Assembly: GCA_947165505.1 (NCBI GenBank)
Contig: CAMVAT010000037.1
Location: 1 to 33,908 of the forward strand
Source: an uncultured Prevotellaceae bacterium
GTDB lineage: Bacteria > Bacteroidota > Bacteroidia > Bacteroidales > Bacteroidaceae
Length of the DNA: 33,908 nucleotides
Reading direction: 5' to 3'
The translations under genes and the position numbers were made by a program. Below are positions 13,476-20,350 of this stretch, one piece after another. The first letter of the stretch is position 1. The number at the start of each line of letters is the position of its first letter. The notes beneath the pieces were generated by a model. That model was not told where the DNA came from. It searched no databases and saw nothing but the letters and a program-made list of their open reading frames with translations.

Positions 13476-16325
13476 ATGAAGAAGACATTATTCGGCATCG
13501 TATTGATGAGCCTGATGGCCCTGACAGCCACAGCTCAGACATGGGATTTCACCACCGCGCTCAGCGCGGGCGACCTGGCCAACCTGCAGGCCGACACCAA
13601 GAACTGGAGCGACGCCAACGGCGACCAGACCCGATTCTCGAACCTCACGGAGACGAGTGGCGAACTGAAAGCCAACGGACAGGTAATAGAATGGACCAAA
13701 GGACTGCAGTTCGGCACCTATGCCAAAGACAAGCTGCGCCTCGACCCCGGCGTGCGCATCGCCCTCAACGGCAAGAACCTGAGTGTGACCATCCCCGGCC
13801 TGAAGAAAGGACAGACGGTGACCGTGGTGTGCAAGACCGGCAACACGTCGGCCTCGCGCGGTCTGACCGTGACCAACCTGACCCCGACCAGCGGGTCGTT
13901 CAACAGCACCTCGCTCGAGGAGCAGACCAACGTGGGCACCGTGGATGCCAGCGGCGACGTGACGCTGACCACCCTGGAAGGCGGCATGAACATCTTCAGC
14001 ATCAAGGTAGAGGGTGAAGGCAGCGAAGGCGGCGAAGGCGGCGACGAGCCCGGTCCCGACCCCCAGCCGAGCACCTTTGCCACCTCCATGAACCTGGCAC
14101 AGAACCAGATGCACCTGACCCTGCAAGACGGCGACATCAAATATTATAACACCACCGACGTGAAGAGCGTGGATTTCGCCGACGACAACATCACGGTCGT
14201 GCCCTTCAGCAGCAATGTGAGCAGCGACGAGTATGCCGGCAACGTGATCAAGATAGGTTTCGCCAAGAAGAGCGAGGCCGGCAGCGAGGGTGAGTATGCC
14301 AACGAAGACGGCAAGGTAGTGATCAACGCCGCCAAGGGCTGGCTGGAAGCCGCCTACGTGACATGGGCACCCTATAACGACGGCGAGAAAGACGCCGACA
14401 GTTACCACGTGTATGTGAAAGGCGGCCAGTATGCCGACTACACCCAGATAGACCAGCCCCTGGTGCGCAACTACGGCAGTTACGGCCGTGCCGACGCCGT
14501 GGGTCTGCGTAGCGGCACCTATTCGCTGAAGGTCGTGCCCGTGTTTGGCGAGACAGAGAAAGCAGAGGCCGCCAACGAAGCCACCACCATCCAGGTGAAG
14601 AACTACAAGCGCGAGGGCTTCGCCTTCATGGGCGGCTACTCGCCGGGCGCCTACAACAGCGACGGCACCCTGAAGAGCGGCGCCGTGGTGGTGTATGTGA
14701 CCAAGAACAACGCCAAGACCGTGACCGCCAAACTGCGCACCGGCACCTACACCGGATTCCAGGACATCCTGAAAGCCTACGAGACACCCGCCGACAACAC
14801 CCCGCTCGTGATGCGCATCATCGGTCTGGTAGATAAAGACGACCTGGACCGGTTGGTGAGCAAAGAAGAAGGCATCGAAATGAAAGGCAAACGCGCCGAC
14901 CATGAGGTGAACGTCACCATCGAGGGCATCGGCGAGGACGCCACCCTGCGCCGCTTCGGCTTCCTGGTACGCAACTGCAAAGGTCTGGAGATGCGCAACT
15001 TCGGCATCATCCGCTGCATGGACGACGGCATCTCGCTCGACACCGACAACAGCAATATATGGCTCCACCATCTGGACGTGTTCTATGGCAAGCACGGCAG
15101 CGGCGACCACGAGAAGGGCGACGGCTCTATCGACGTGAAGGCCGACTCGAAACTTGTGACCGTGCAGTACTGCCACTTCTGGGACACCGGCAAGTCGAAC
15201 ATGTTTGGCATGAAGAGCGAGAGCGGTCCCAACTACATCAGCTACGACCACAACTGGTTTGACCACAGCGACTCGCGCCACCCGCGCGTGCGCACCATGA
15301 GCGTGCACGTGTGGAACAATTTCTTCGACAACAACGGCAAGTACGGCGTGGGCGCGTGCACCGGTGCGAGCGTGTTTGTAGAGAACAACTACTTCCTGAA
15401 GACCAAGAAGCCCATCCTCTCGTCTAACCAGGGCACGGACGCCCTGGGCAGCGGCACCTTCTCTGGCGAGGACGGCGGCATGATCAAAGCCTACGGCAAC
15501 TACATCGACCGCAGCATCAAGAACTTCAGGTACTACACACAGAAGAACCCCGCCTCGACCGGCTATGACGCCTACGAGACCGAGACACGCGACGAGCAGG
15601 TGCCCGCAACGGAGAAGACCGTGGCCGGCGGCACTACCTACAACAACTTCGACACCAACGCCTCGGTGATGTATGCCTATACCCCCAACGCTGCCGCCGA
15701 TGTGCCCGCGGTGGTGACCGGCTGGGAGGGCGCCGGCCGCATGAACCACGGCGACATCCAATACGCCTTTAAGGACAATGTGGGCAGTGACGATGAAGAC
15801 TCGGCCGTGGATGCCAACTTAGAGAAAGTCATCGACGGTTACAAATCAGCCCTGGTCGGCATCTTCGGCGGCGACGAGATTGGCGGCGGCCAAGGCGGTG
15901 AGCAAGGCGGCGAGCAAGGCGGCGAAGGTGGTGAGCAAGGTGGCGAAGGCGGTGAACAAGGCGGCCAGACCATCGAGGCAGCCATCGAGTGCAACTTCGA
16001 GAACAAAGCCCCTTCGAACAGCGCTTTCACCGTGACAGATGGCAACTACAGCAACTCAAAGGGCGAGGCCACAGTCAATGGCGTGACCTATAAAATCTGC
16101 CTGAAGATGGAGAGCAAAACCACGATACAGTTTACGACATCTAAAGACATGAAGATGACTTTGGTGTTCGGCAACAAAGAGACCAAAGACCAGAACCCGA
16201 CCATCATGGTGGGCGAAACGAAGTTGACAGGCGCCGACCACCAGATCGTGTATGACCTGCCCGCCGGCAGCCATACGCTGACCAAGGCCGACAGTTGCAA
16301 CCTGTTCTGGATAGGACTGGAATAG
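13476..16325 (+). CDS. Secreted multidomain pectate lyase (PL1)
   Basis: This enzyme cleaves homogalacturonan by beta-elimination. The 949-residue protein has a signal peptide (1-20), an N-terminal TWDFT-type beta domain (about 22-170), a Gly/Glu-Pro linker (180-195), a second beta region with an Fn3-like look (about 200-380), and a right-handed helix lyase domain (about 385-760). Family marks in the lyase are GDGSIDVK (calcium ligands probably Asp549 and Asp553), the VTVQYCHFWDTGKSNM strand, and RHPRVR at 601-606, the RxPxxR active-site motif of PL1. A Gly-Glu-Gln repeat linker (about 805-830) leads to a C-terminal beta domain (about 833-949), perhaps carbohydrate-binding. No type IX sorting tail is evident. 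The neighbouring GH28 would act on the same polymer. Confidence 0.9.
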   Translation: MKKTLFGIVLMSLMALTATAQTWDFTTALSAGDLANLQADTKNWSDANGDQTRFSNLTETSGELKANGQVIEWTKGLQFGTYAKDKLRLDPGVRIALNGKNLSVTIPGLKKGQTVTVVCKTGNTSASRGLTVTNLTPTSGSFNSTSLEEQTNVGTVDASGDVTLTTLEGGMNIFSIKVEGEGSEGGEGGDEPGPDPQPSTFATSMNLAQNQMHLTLQDGDIKYYNTTDVKSVDFADDNITVVPFSSNVSSDEYAGNVIKIGFAKKSEAGSEGEYANEDGKVVINAAKGWLEAAYVTWAPYNDGEKDADSYHVYVKGGQYADYTQIDQPLVRNYGSYGRADAVGLRSGTYSLKVVPVFGETEKAEAANEATTIQVKNYKREGFAFMGGYSPGAYNSDGTLKSGAVVVYVTKNNAKTVTAKLRTGTYTGFQDILKAYETPADNTPLVMRIIGLVDKDDLDRLVSKEEGIEMKGKRADHEVNVTIEGIGEDATLRRFGFLVRNCKGLEMRNFGIIRCMDDGISLDTDNSNIWLHHLDVFYGKHGSGDHEKGDGSIDVKADSKLVTVQYCHFWDTGKSNMFGMKSESGPNYISYDHNWFDHSDSRHPRVRTMSVHVWNNFFDNNGKYGVGACTGASVFVENNYFLKTKKPILSSNQGTDALGSGTFSGEDGGMIKAYGNYIDRSIKNFRYYTQKNPASTGYDAYETETRDEQVPATEKTVAGGTTYNNFDTNASVMYAYTPNAAADVPAVVTGWEGAGRMNHGDIQYAFKDNVGSDDEDSAVDANLEKVIDGYKSALVGIFGGDEIGGGQGGEQGGEQGGEGGEQGGEGGEQGGQTIEAAIECNFENKAPSNSAFTVTDGNYSNSKGEATVNGVTYKICLKMESKTTIQFTTSKDMKMTLVFGNKETKDQNPTIMVGETKLTGADHQIVYDLPAGSHTLTKADSCNLFWIGLE
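15886..15966 (+). repeat. In-frame Gly-Gly-Glu/Gln repeat in the pectate lyase linker
   Basis: The DNA is a run of short units of GGCGGTGAGCAA type with synonymous changes, encoding repeated GGEQ and GGE. The 3-base-multiple units keep frame, so the copy number could change by slippage and alter linker length between the lyase and the C-terminal domain. Confidence 0.7.
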
Positions 16326-16326
16326 G

Positions 16327-16412
16327 CCCCCACCCTGACCCTCCAGCCCCCACCCTGACCCTCCCCGAGGGGAGGAAGTAAGCCCCCACCCTGACCCTCC
16401 CCGAGGGGAGGG
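16327..16412 (+). repeat. Three copies of CCCCCACCCTGACCCTCC with hairpins
   Basis: The 18-base unit occurs at 16327-16344, 16347-16364 and 16383-16400. The second and third continue into stem-loops CCTCCCC-GA-GGGGAGG (16360-16375) and CCCTCCCC-GA-GGGGAGGG (16395-16412), each followed by AAGTA or AGTAG. They fill the gap between pectate lyase and polygalacturonase and may attenuate or stabilise the transcript. Confidence 0.85.
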
Positions 16413-16440
16413 AGTAGTTAGTATATTTAATAATGATTAT

Positions 16441-17835
16441 ATGAGAAAAATTGTTTATACGCTGTTGATGGCCGTTTTCGTGCCCGTAGCAATGACAGCT
16501 GGTGATTACAGCACCTATTATGAGAATCTGCCCGTGACGATGACGGAAGTGACGAAGCCCGTAATACCCGCCAACAAGGTGGTGCTGACCGACTTCGGAG
16601 CCAAGGGCGACGGAGTGACGATGTGCACCGAGGCGTTTAAGAAAGCCATCAGTGCCCTGACCAAGCAGGGCGGTGGTCATCTGGTGGTGCCAGAAGGCAT
16701 CTGGCTGACCGGTCCCATTTCGCTGAAAGACAATATAGACCTGCACGTGGAGCGCAATGCCATCATCCAATTTTCGCCCGACAAACGCGACGCCTTGAAA
16801 ACAGATGAGAATGGCAAGCCCGCCGACCGAGCCACCCCGGGCATCATCGCCTCGAAGCGTAAGAACATCAGCATCACCGGCGAGGGCACCATCGACGGCA
16901 ACGGCAAATGGTGGCGCCCTGTGAAGCGCGGCAAGGTGAGCGACACCGAGTGGTCGCAGTTTAAGAACATGGGCGGCACCATCACCCCCGACGGACAACT
17001 GTGGTACCCCTACCAGTTGAAGAGCATGCCCGACGTGGCCGCCGACTACGAGGCGCAGGAGCGTATGCGTGCGCATCTGATCCGCCTGACCGACTGCGAA
17101 AACGTATTGGTTGAGGGAGTGACGGTGCAGAACTCGCCCCGTTTCCACATCGTGCCCCAGCGCTGCAAGAACGTCATCATCGACGGCGTGACCGTGCGCT
17201 GCCCCTGGAACGCCCAGAACGGCGATGCCATCGACATCGGCAACAGTCAGAACGTGCTGATCGTGAACAATGTGATAGACTGCGGCGACGACGGCATCTG
17301 CATGAAAGGCGGCGTGGGCGAAGCCGGTGTGAAAGCCGGTCCGTGCGAGAACATCCTCATCATGCACAACACGGTATATCATGCCCATGGCGGTTTCGTC
17401 ATCGGTTCGGAGTTTTGCGGTGGCATGAAGAACATCGTGGTGCGCAACAACACCTTCAGCGGCACCGACACCGGTCTCCGTTTCAAGAGTTCCATCGGGC
17501 GTGGCGGCAAGACGGAGAACATCTTCATCGACCACATCTACATGAACAACATCAAGGACGAGGCCATCGTGTTTGAGACCACCTATTGGGACAACCATGT
17601 GGGAGCGAAGAAGCAAGAGCAGAAAGAGCGCACGTTTGTGCCCGACTTCACCGACATCCACATCAGCGACGTGGTATGTTATGATGTGAAGACAGGCATC
17701 TCAGCCCACGGCGAGAAAGGCATGATACACGGCATCGACATCCGCAACTGCACCATCGTCTATACAAAGACGGCGACCGACATTGCCGAGGAGTGCGAAA
17801 TCACACTGGAAGGAGTGGAAACACGGCCACTCTGA
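16441..17835 (+). CDS. Polygalacturonase-type glycoside hydrolase (GH28)
   Basis: This enzyme hydrolyses alpha-1,4-linked galacturonic acid or related pectin fragments, probably in the periplasm. The 464-residue protein has a signal peptide (about 1-20), then the parallel beta-helix start VVLTDFGAKGDGVTMCTEAF (48-66). GH28 active-site marks are present in order: NGDAID (Asp262), CGDDG (Asp283, Asp284), AHGG (His316) and LRFKS (Arg347, Lys349). No transporter, SusC/SusD pair or sensor is next to it, so this is an orphan pair with the pectate lyase, not a full polysaccharide utilisation locus. It is separated from the lyase by 115 bases of repeats; whether it shares the transcript depends on those hairpins. 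Confidence 0.92.
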   Translation: MRKIVYTLLMAVFVPVAMTAGDYSTYYENLPVTMTEVTKPVIPANKVVLTDFGAKGDGVTMCTEAFKKAISALTKQGGGHLVVPEGIWLTGPISLKDNIDLHVERNAIIQFSPDKRDALKTDENGKPADRATPGIIASKRKNISITGEGTIDGNGKWWRPVKRGKVSDTEWSQFKNMGGTITPDGQLWYPYQLKSMPDVAADYEAQERMRAHLIRLTDCENVLVEGVTVQNSPRFHIVPQRCKNVIIDGVTVRCPWNAQNGDAIDIGNSQNVLIVNNVIDCGDDGICMKGGVGEAGVKAGPCENILIMHNTVYHAHGGFVIGSEFCGGMKNIVVRNNTFSGTDTGLRFKSSIGRGGKTENIFIDHIYMNNIKDEAIVFETTYWDNHVGAKKQEQKERTFVPDFTDIHISDVVCYDVKTGISAHGEKGMIHGIDIRNCTIVYTKTATDIAEECEITLEGVETRPL

Positions 17836-17864
17836 GGCATAGTTCTTGAGACTTTTAGGCAAGT

Positions 17865-18548
17865 TTAACTTGTTAACTTGTCAACTGATAAGACATATAG
17901 CGTGCCGTCTTCGACACGGAAATGAACATCACGACCCTCAAAAGGCATGCCATACACCTTTTGAGGGTTGTTTTGGTATTGCGGACGCGGGTCGAGACGC
18001 AGCACCTGCAAAAGAGCCTCGGCCTGTTTCTCAGAAAAGCATCGGCGCAAGGCCGGAGGGAAATCCACCTCGAGCGTTTTCCATTCATGTTGGTCAACGA
18101 ATCCGCTTTTGGCCTCGGCATGGGCATCCGCGTATGTGACGTAGGGCTTGATGTCGTAGATAGGCGTGCCATCCATCAGGTCGGCCCCCAGCACATGCAG
18201 CACCGGTCCTTGCGGACTGTCCCACTCCACGCTGGCGAGTCTGACCGCCGACAATCCGATGGGGTTGGGGCGGAACGGCGAGCGCGACGCGAAGACCCCC
18301 ACCGCCTGGTTGCCCCCCAGTCGTGGCGGTCGCACCACCAAGCTATTGGCTTGATGCGGATTGGCCGAAAACTCCCATATCAACCAGAGATAATCAAAGC
18401 CGTCGATGCCCCGCAAGGCATCTGGGTTGCGGTATTGCGGCATGAACACCACCTTTCCGGGCAGGTCGGACACCAGTCCGCTCTGCTTGGGAATGCCAAA
18501 CTTAGACGAGAATGGGGAACGGAACGTAGCTATGGGCTGGAGGAGCAT
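17865..18548 (-). CDS. trmO: tRNA (N6-threonylcarbamoyladenosine-37)-N6-methyltransferase
   Basis: TrmO (YaeB/TsaA family) methylates t6A37 in certain tRNAs to m6t6A using SAM. The 227-residue protein is a typical full-length member: it opens with PIATFRSPFSSKFGIPKQSG, has YLWLIWEF, the RPPRLGG and FASRSPFRPNPIGLSAV signature blocks, and HVLGADLMDGTPIYDIKPY. The open frame continues 49 codons upstream through repeats; I take the start at 18548 (MLLQPIATF) where family homology begins. Eight TTTGAGR heptanucleotides (18551-18606) sit directly upstream, leaving only two bases before the start codon, so any ribosome signals must lie in the repeat. It converges with the GH28 gene, leaving 29 bases between stops. 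Confidence 0.93.
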   Translation of the reverse strand: MLLQPIATFRSPFSSKFGIPKQSGLVSDLPGKVVFMPQYRNPDALRGIDGFDYLWLIWEFSANPHQANSLVVRPPRLGGNQAVGVFASRSPFRPNPIGLSAVRLASVEWDSPQGPVLHVLGADLMDGTPIYDIKPYVTYADAHAEAKSGFVDQHEWKTLEVDFPPALRRCFSEKQAEALLQVLRLDPRPQYQNNPQKVYGMPFEGRDVHFRVEDGTLYVLSVDKLTS

Positions 18549-18550
18549 GA

Positions 18551-18606
18551 GGTTTGAGATTTGAGATTTGAGGTTTGAGATTTGAGATTTGAGGTTTGAG
18601 GTTTGA
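18551..18606 (+). repeat. Eight tandem heptanucleotides (GRTTTGA)
   Basis: Eight whole units alternate GGTTTGA and GATTTGA without a slip (order G, A, A, G, A, A, G, G at the second base). They abut the trmO start codon. The unit differs from the AGAGGTR family of the composite element but has the same 7-base length. Confidence 0.9.
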
Positions 18607-18632
18607 GGGTTACATGTGATCGTACATGAAAG

Positions 18633-18745
18633 TAGGGACAGGGCGTGCCCTGTCCGACATCGGCGTGGTGATCGTCGTGCTTGCGGACAGGGCACGCCCT
18701 GTCCCTACTTGCGCGGCAAAGTAATCTCCTGCCCCATGCCCCAAA
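18633..18745 (-). repeat. Composite repeat element, partial copy in reverse
   Basis: An inverted hairpin pair (18636-18655 and 18685-18704, flanked by GTA and CTAC) encloses a 29-base spacer unrelated to that of copies 2 and 4. To its right, read on the minus strand, comes the G-rich module (GGCATGGGGCAGGAGATTACTTTGCCGCGCAAGTAG type). No AGAGGTR array is present on that side; the next thing is the stop codon of the PAP2 gene at 18751. Confidence 0.75.
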
Positions 18746-18750
18746 AAATC

Positions 18751-19431
18751 TTATACGGGAATGACATGCAGAACGGAGAGGGTGGCGAAGGTGATGAGAG
18801 TAAGAGCGAGAACGGTGGCAGGCACCCAGAGACCGCGCGGATTTGCCACCGCCTGCTGCCGGCCTATATATCGGAAGGCGATCCAGACGAAGACAGCCAC
18901 CAGCGCCCCGACCGCGCCCCCCACGAGCAAGTCGCCTAAGAAATGGAGTCCGAGATACATCCTGGAATAGCACATGACGACGCCCCACCCCACCATCATC
19001 CACATGAACCATCTGCGCCGTAAGAGCAGCGACAGGAACGTGACCAAGGCCCACGCATTAGCCGCATGAGCCGAGGGGAAGCTCCAATGCCCCCCTTTCC
19101 ATTCCATCACCGTATGTACGAGCGGCGCCAACTCATCGTCGTGCGACGGCCGATAGCGATCGACCATCGACCGGATGAGCTTAGCCGAGGCCTGGTCGCT
19201 CAGCACGATGAGCAGAGCGAGAGCCACCGCCACGATGAGCACCGTACGCCAAGAGCAGTTGCGCAGGATGACATAGAAGAGAGCCACATAGAAAGGGATC
19301 CACACCCATTTATTACTGTATAGATACATCCATCCATCCCAAAACAGCGAATGGCATCCATTGACCGTCAACAGGATCTCTTTGTCAATCTGTTCGAGGC
19401 TGTCGATGAAGGAAGCTAAGGCTAAGACCAT
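18751..19431 (-). CDS. PAP2-family membrane phosphatase
   Basis: This is an integral membrane acid phosphatase of the PAP2 superfamily, 226 residues with about five to six helices. Relatives dephosphorylate phosphatidic acid, undecaprenyl pyrophosphate or lipid A. The three catalytic motifs are visible: motif 1 as R87-x6-R94-P95 (Arg where the consensus has Lys), motif 2 SFPSAH at 117-122, and motif 3 S156-R157-x5-H163-x3-D167. Undecaprenyl pyrophosphate recycling is a reasonable but unproven role. It diverges from the tail-anchored protein operon, with back-to-back promoter boxes at 19462 and 19512. Confidence 0.9.
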   Translation of the reverse strand: MVLALASFIDSLEQIDKEILLTVNGCHSLFWDGWMYLYSNKWVWIPFYVALFYVILRNCSWRTVLIVAVALALLIVLSDQASAKLIRSMVDRYRPSHDDELAPLVHTVMEWKGGHWSFPSAHAANAWALVTFLSLLLRRRWFMWMMVGWGVVMCYSRMYLGLHFLGDLLVGGAVGALVAVFVWIAFRYIGRQQAVANPRGLWVPATVLALTLITFATLSVLHVIPV

Positions 19432-19461
19432 GACTGGTAGTTGTTTATCGTTTTAGAGTTG

Positions 19462-19469
19462 CAAAGTTA
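19462..19469 (-). promoter_or_regulatory. PAP2 gene -7 box
   Basis: TAACTTTG on the minus strand, 30 bases before the PAP2 start codon. It forms a divergent pair with the plus-strand box at 19512-19519, about 42 bases apart. Confidence 0.55.
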
Positions 19470-19511
19470 ACATTTTTTTCTGTAAAAAGAGTTTATTTGC
19501 CATAAATTGTT

Positions 19512-19519
19512 TAATTTTG
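19512..19519 (+). promoter_or_regulatory. -7 box of the tail-anchored/actin-like operon
   Basis: TAATTTTG matches the consensus and lies 29 bases before the ATG at 19549. An in-frame ATG at 19507 lies upstream of the box, so it cannot be the start for this promoter; this decides the start of the first gene. Confidence 0.6.
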
Positions 19520-19548
19520 CATCATCATACACCATCACCTATCCGCTT

Positions 19549-20349
19549 ATGTACCGTTTTACAGCATCCCCTTCATCCGCCGAGCAGACCGTGCACCATT
19601 TGAGTGCCGACGGCCGGCAGCTGTTTCTGGTCTATATCACCGAGCACGAGCAAGAAAGCCTGCGGCGTTTCAAGTCCGAGACGCTCCGTCTCCTGCTCGA
19701 GGCGTATTGCACATGTATCAGCGAGGGCATGCCCGACGGCAGCGACGCCTTGTATCAGCGCCTGACCGATGGTCTGGGCCTCACGCCCTCGAAAGCGAAG
19801 CGGATGTCAGGTTCGCTGCGCAAGCTGTTCACCAACCACCTGGTGCTGACCGAAGGGTTGGAGCCAGTATGTGCGAACCTGAGTTGCGAGCGCAGCGGCG
19901 ACGGCCGGTTGTCGATACGCGCCGGCATGGTGGAGATCGGTGTCGTGGAAGTATTGACGCCAGACGCTGATGCACCGAACGGCACAGTCGATCATGGCGG
20001 GCAGAATGGAGCACAGCACAACGACAAGGAGCAGGAGGAGCCCGGCAAGGTGCTGGAAGAGCCCGAGAAGGAGCAGGAAGAGCCTGACAAGAAGTTGGAA
20101 GAGCACAACAAGAGCGACGAGCAGGAAAAACACGACAAGAGCCAGGAGCAGGAAAAACACGACAAGAGCGACAATCAGGAAGAGCAGCGTCAGGGTGACA
20201 GCACAGGAGGCCAGTCGTCTGGCGCCCCATCGCCACACTGGTGGAACCTGAGCACGCCCGTGATAGTCGTGCTGTTTCTGTTGTTGGCCGCCGTGAGTTT
20301 TTTTGTCACATTGCTATTGACCGGTAGAATATCATTAGGAGCATCATAA
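19549..20349 (+). CDS. Unrecognised tail-anchored protein with charged linker
   Basis: I do not recognise a family. The 266-residue protein has a predicted folded N-terminal domain (about 1-137, partly helical, with FKSETLRLLLEAYCTCISEG and SKAKRMSGSLRKLF, then a beta-rich end), a long highly charged Glu/Lys/Gln/His/Asp linker (about 158-213, rich in EQEEP and EQEKHDKS), then a single C-terminal membrane helix (about 236-258) with a few residues after it. There is no signal peptide, so it should face the cytoplasm as a C-tail-anchored protein. The linker DNA holds a 24-base unit repeated 27 bases apart (20119 and 20146). One base separates it from the actin-like ATPase gene, so the two are almost surely made together. 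A membrane dock for that ATPase is my inference. Confidence 0.7.
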   Translation: MYRFTASPSSAEQTVHHLSADGRQLFLVYITEHEQESLRRFKSETLRLLLEAYCTCISEGMPDGSDALYQRLTDGLGLTPSKAKRMSGSLRKLFTNHLVLTEGLEPVCANLSCERSGDGRLSIRAGMVEIGVVEVLTPDADAPNGTVDHGGQNGAQHNDKEQEEPGKVLEEPEKEQEEPDKKLEEHNKSDEQEKHDKSQEQEKHDKSDNQEEQRQGDSTGGQSSGAPSPHWWNLSTPVIVVLFLLLAAVSFFVTLLLTGRISLGAS

Positions 20350-20350
20350 C

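Noticed and set aside
13488..15761. 757-codon minus-strand open frame across the pectate lyase
   Set aside because: It covers the antisense of a clear PL1 enzyme with signal peptide and RxPxxR; the product is low-complexity Val/His/Ala-rich with no domain.
19507..19548. Longer start for the tail-anchored protein (MFNFASSY...)
   Set aside because: The proposed ATG lies upstream of the -7 box at 19512-19519 and would not be in the transcript.
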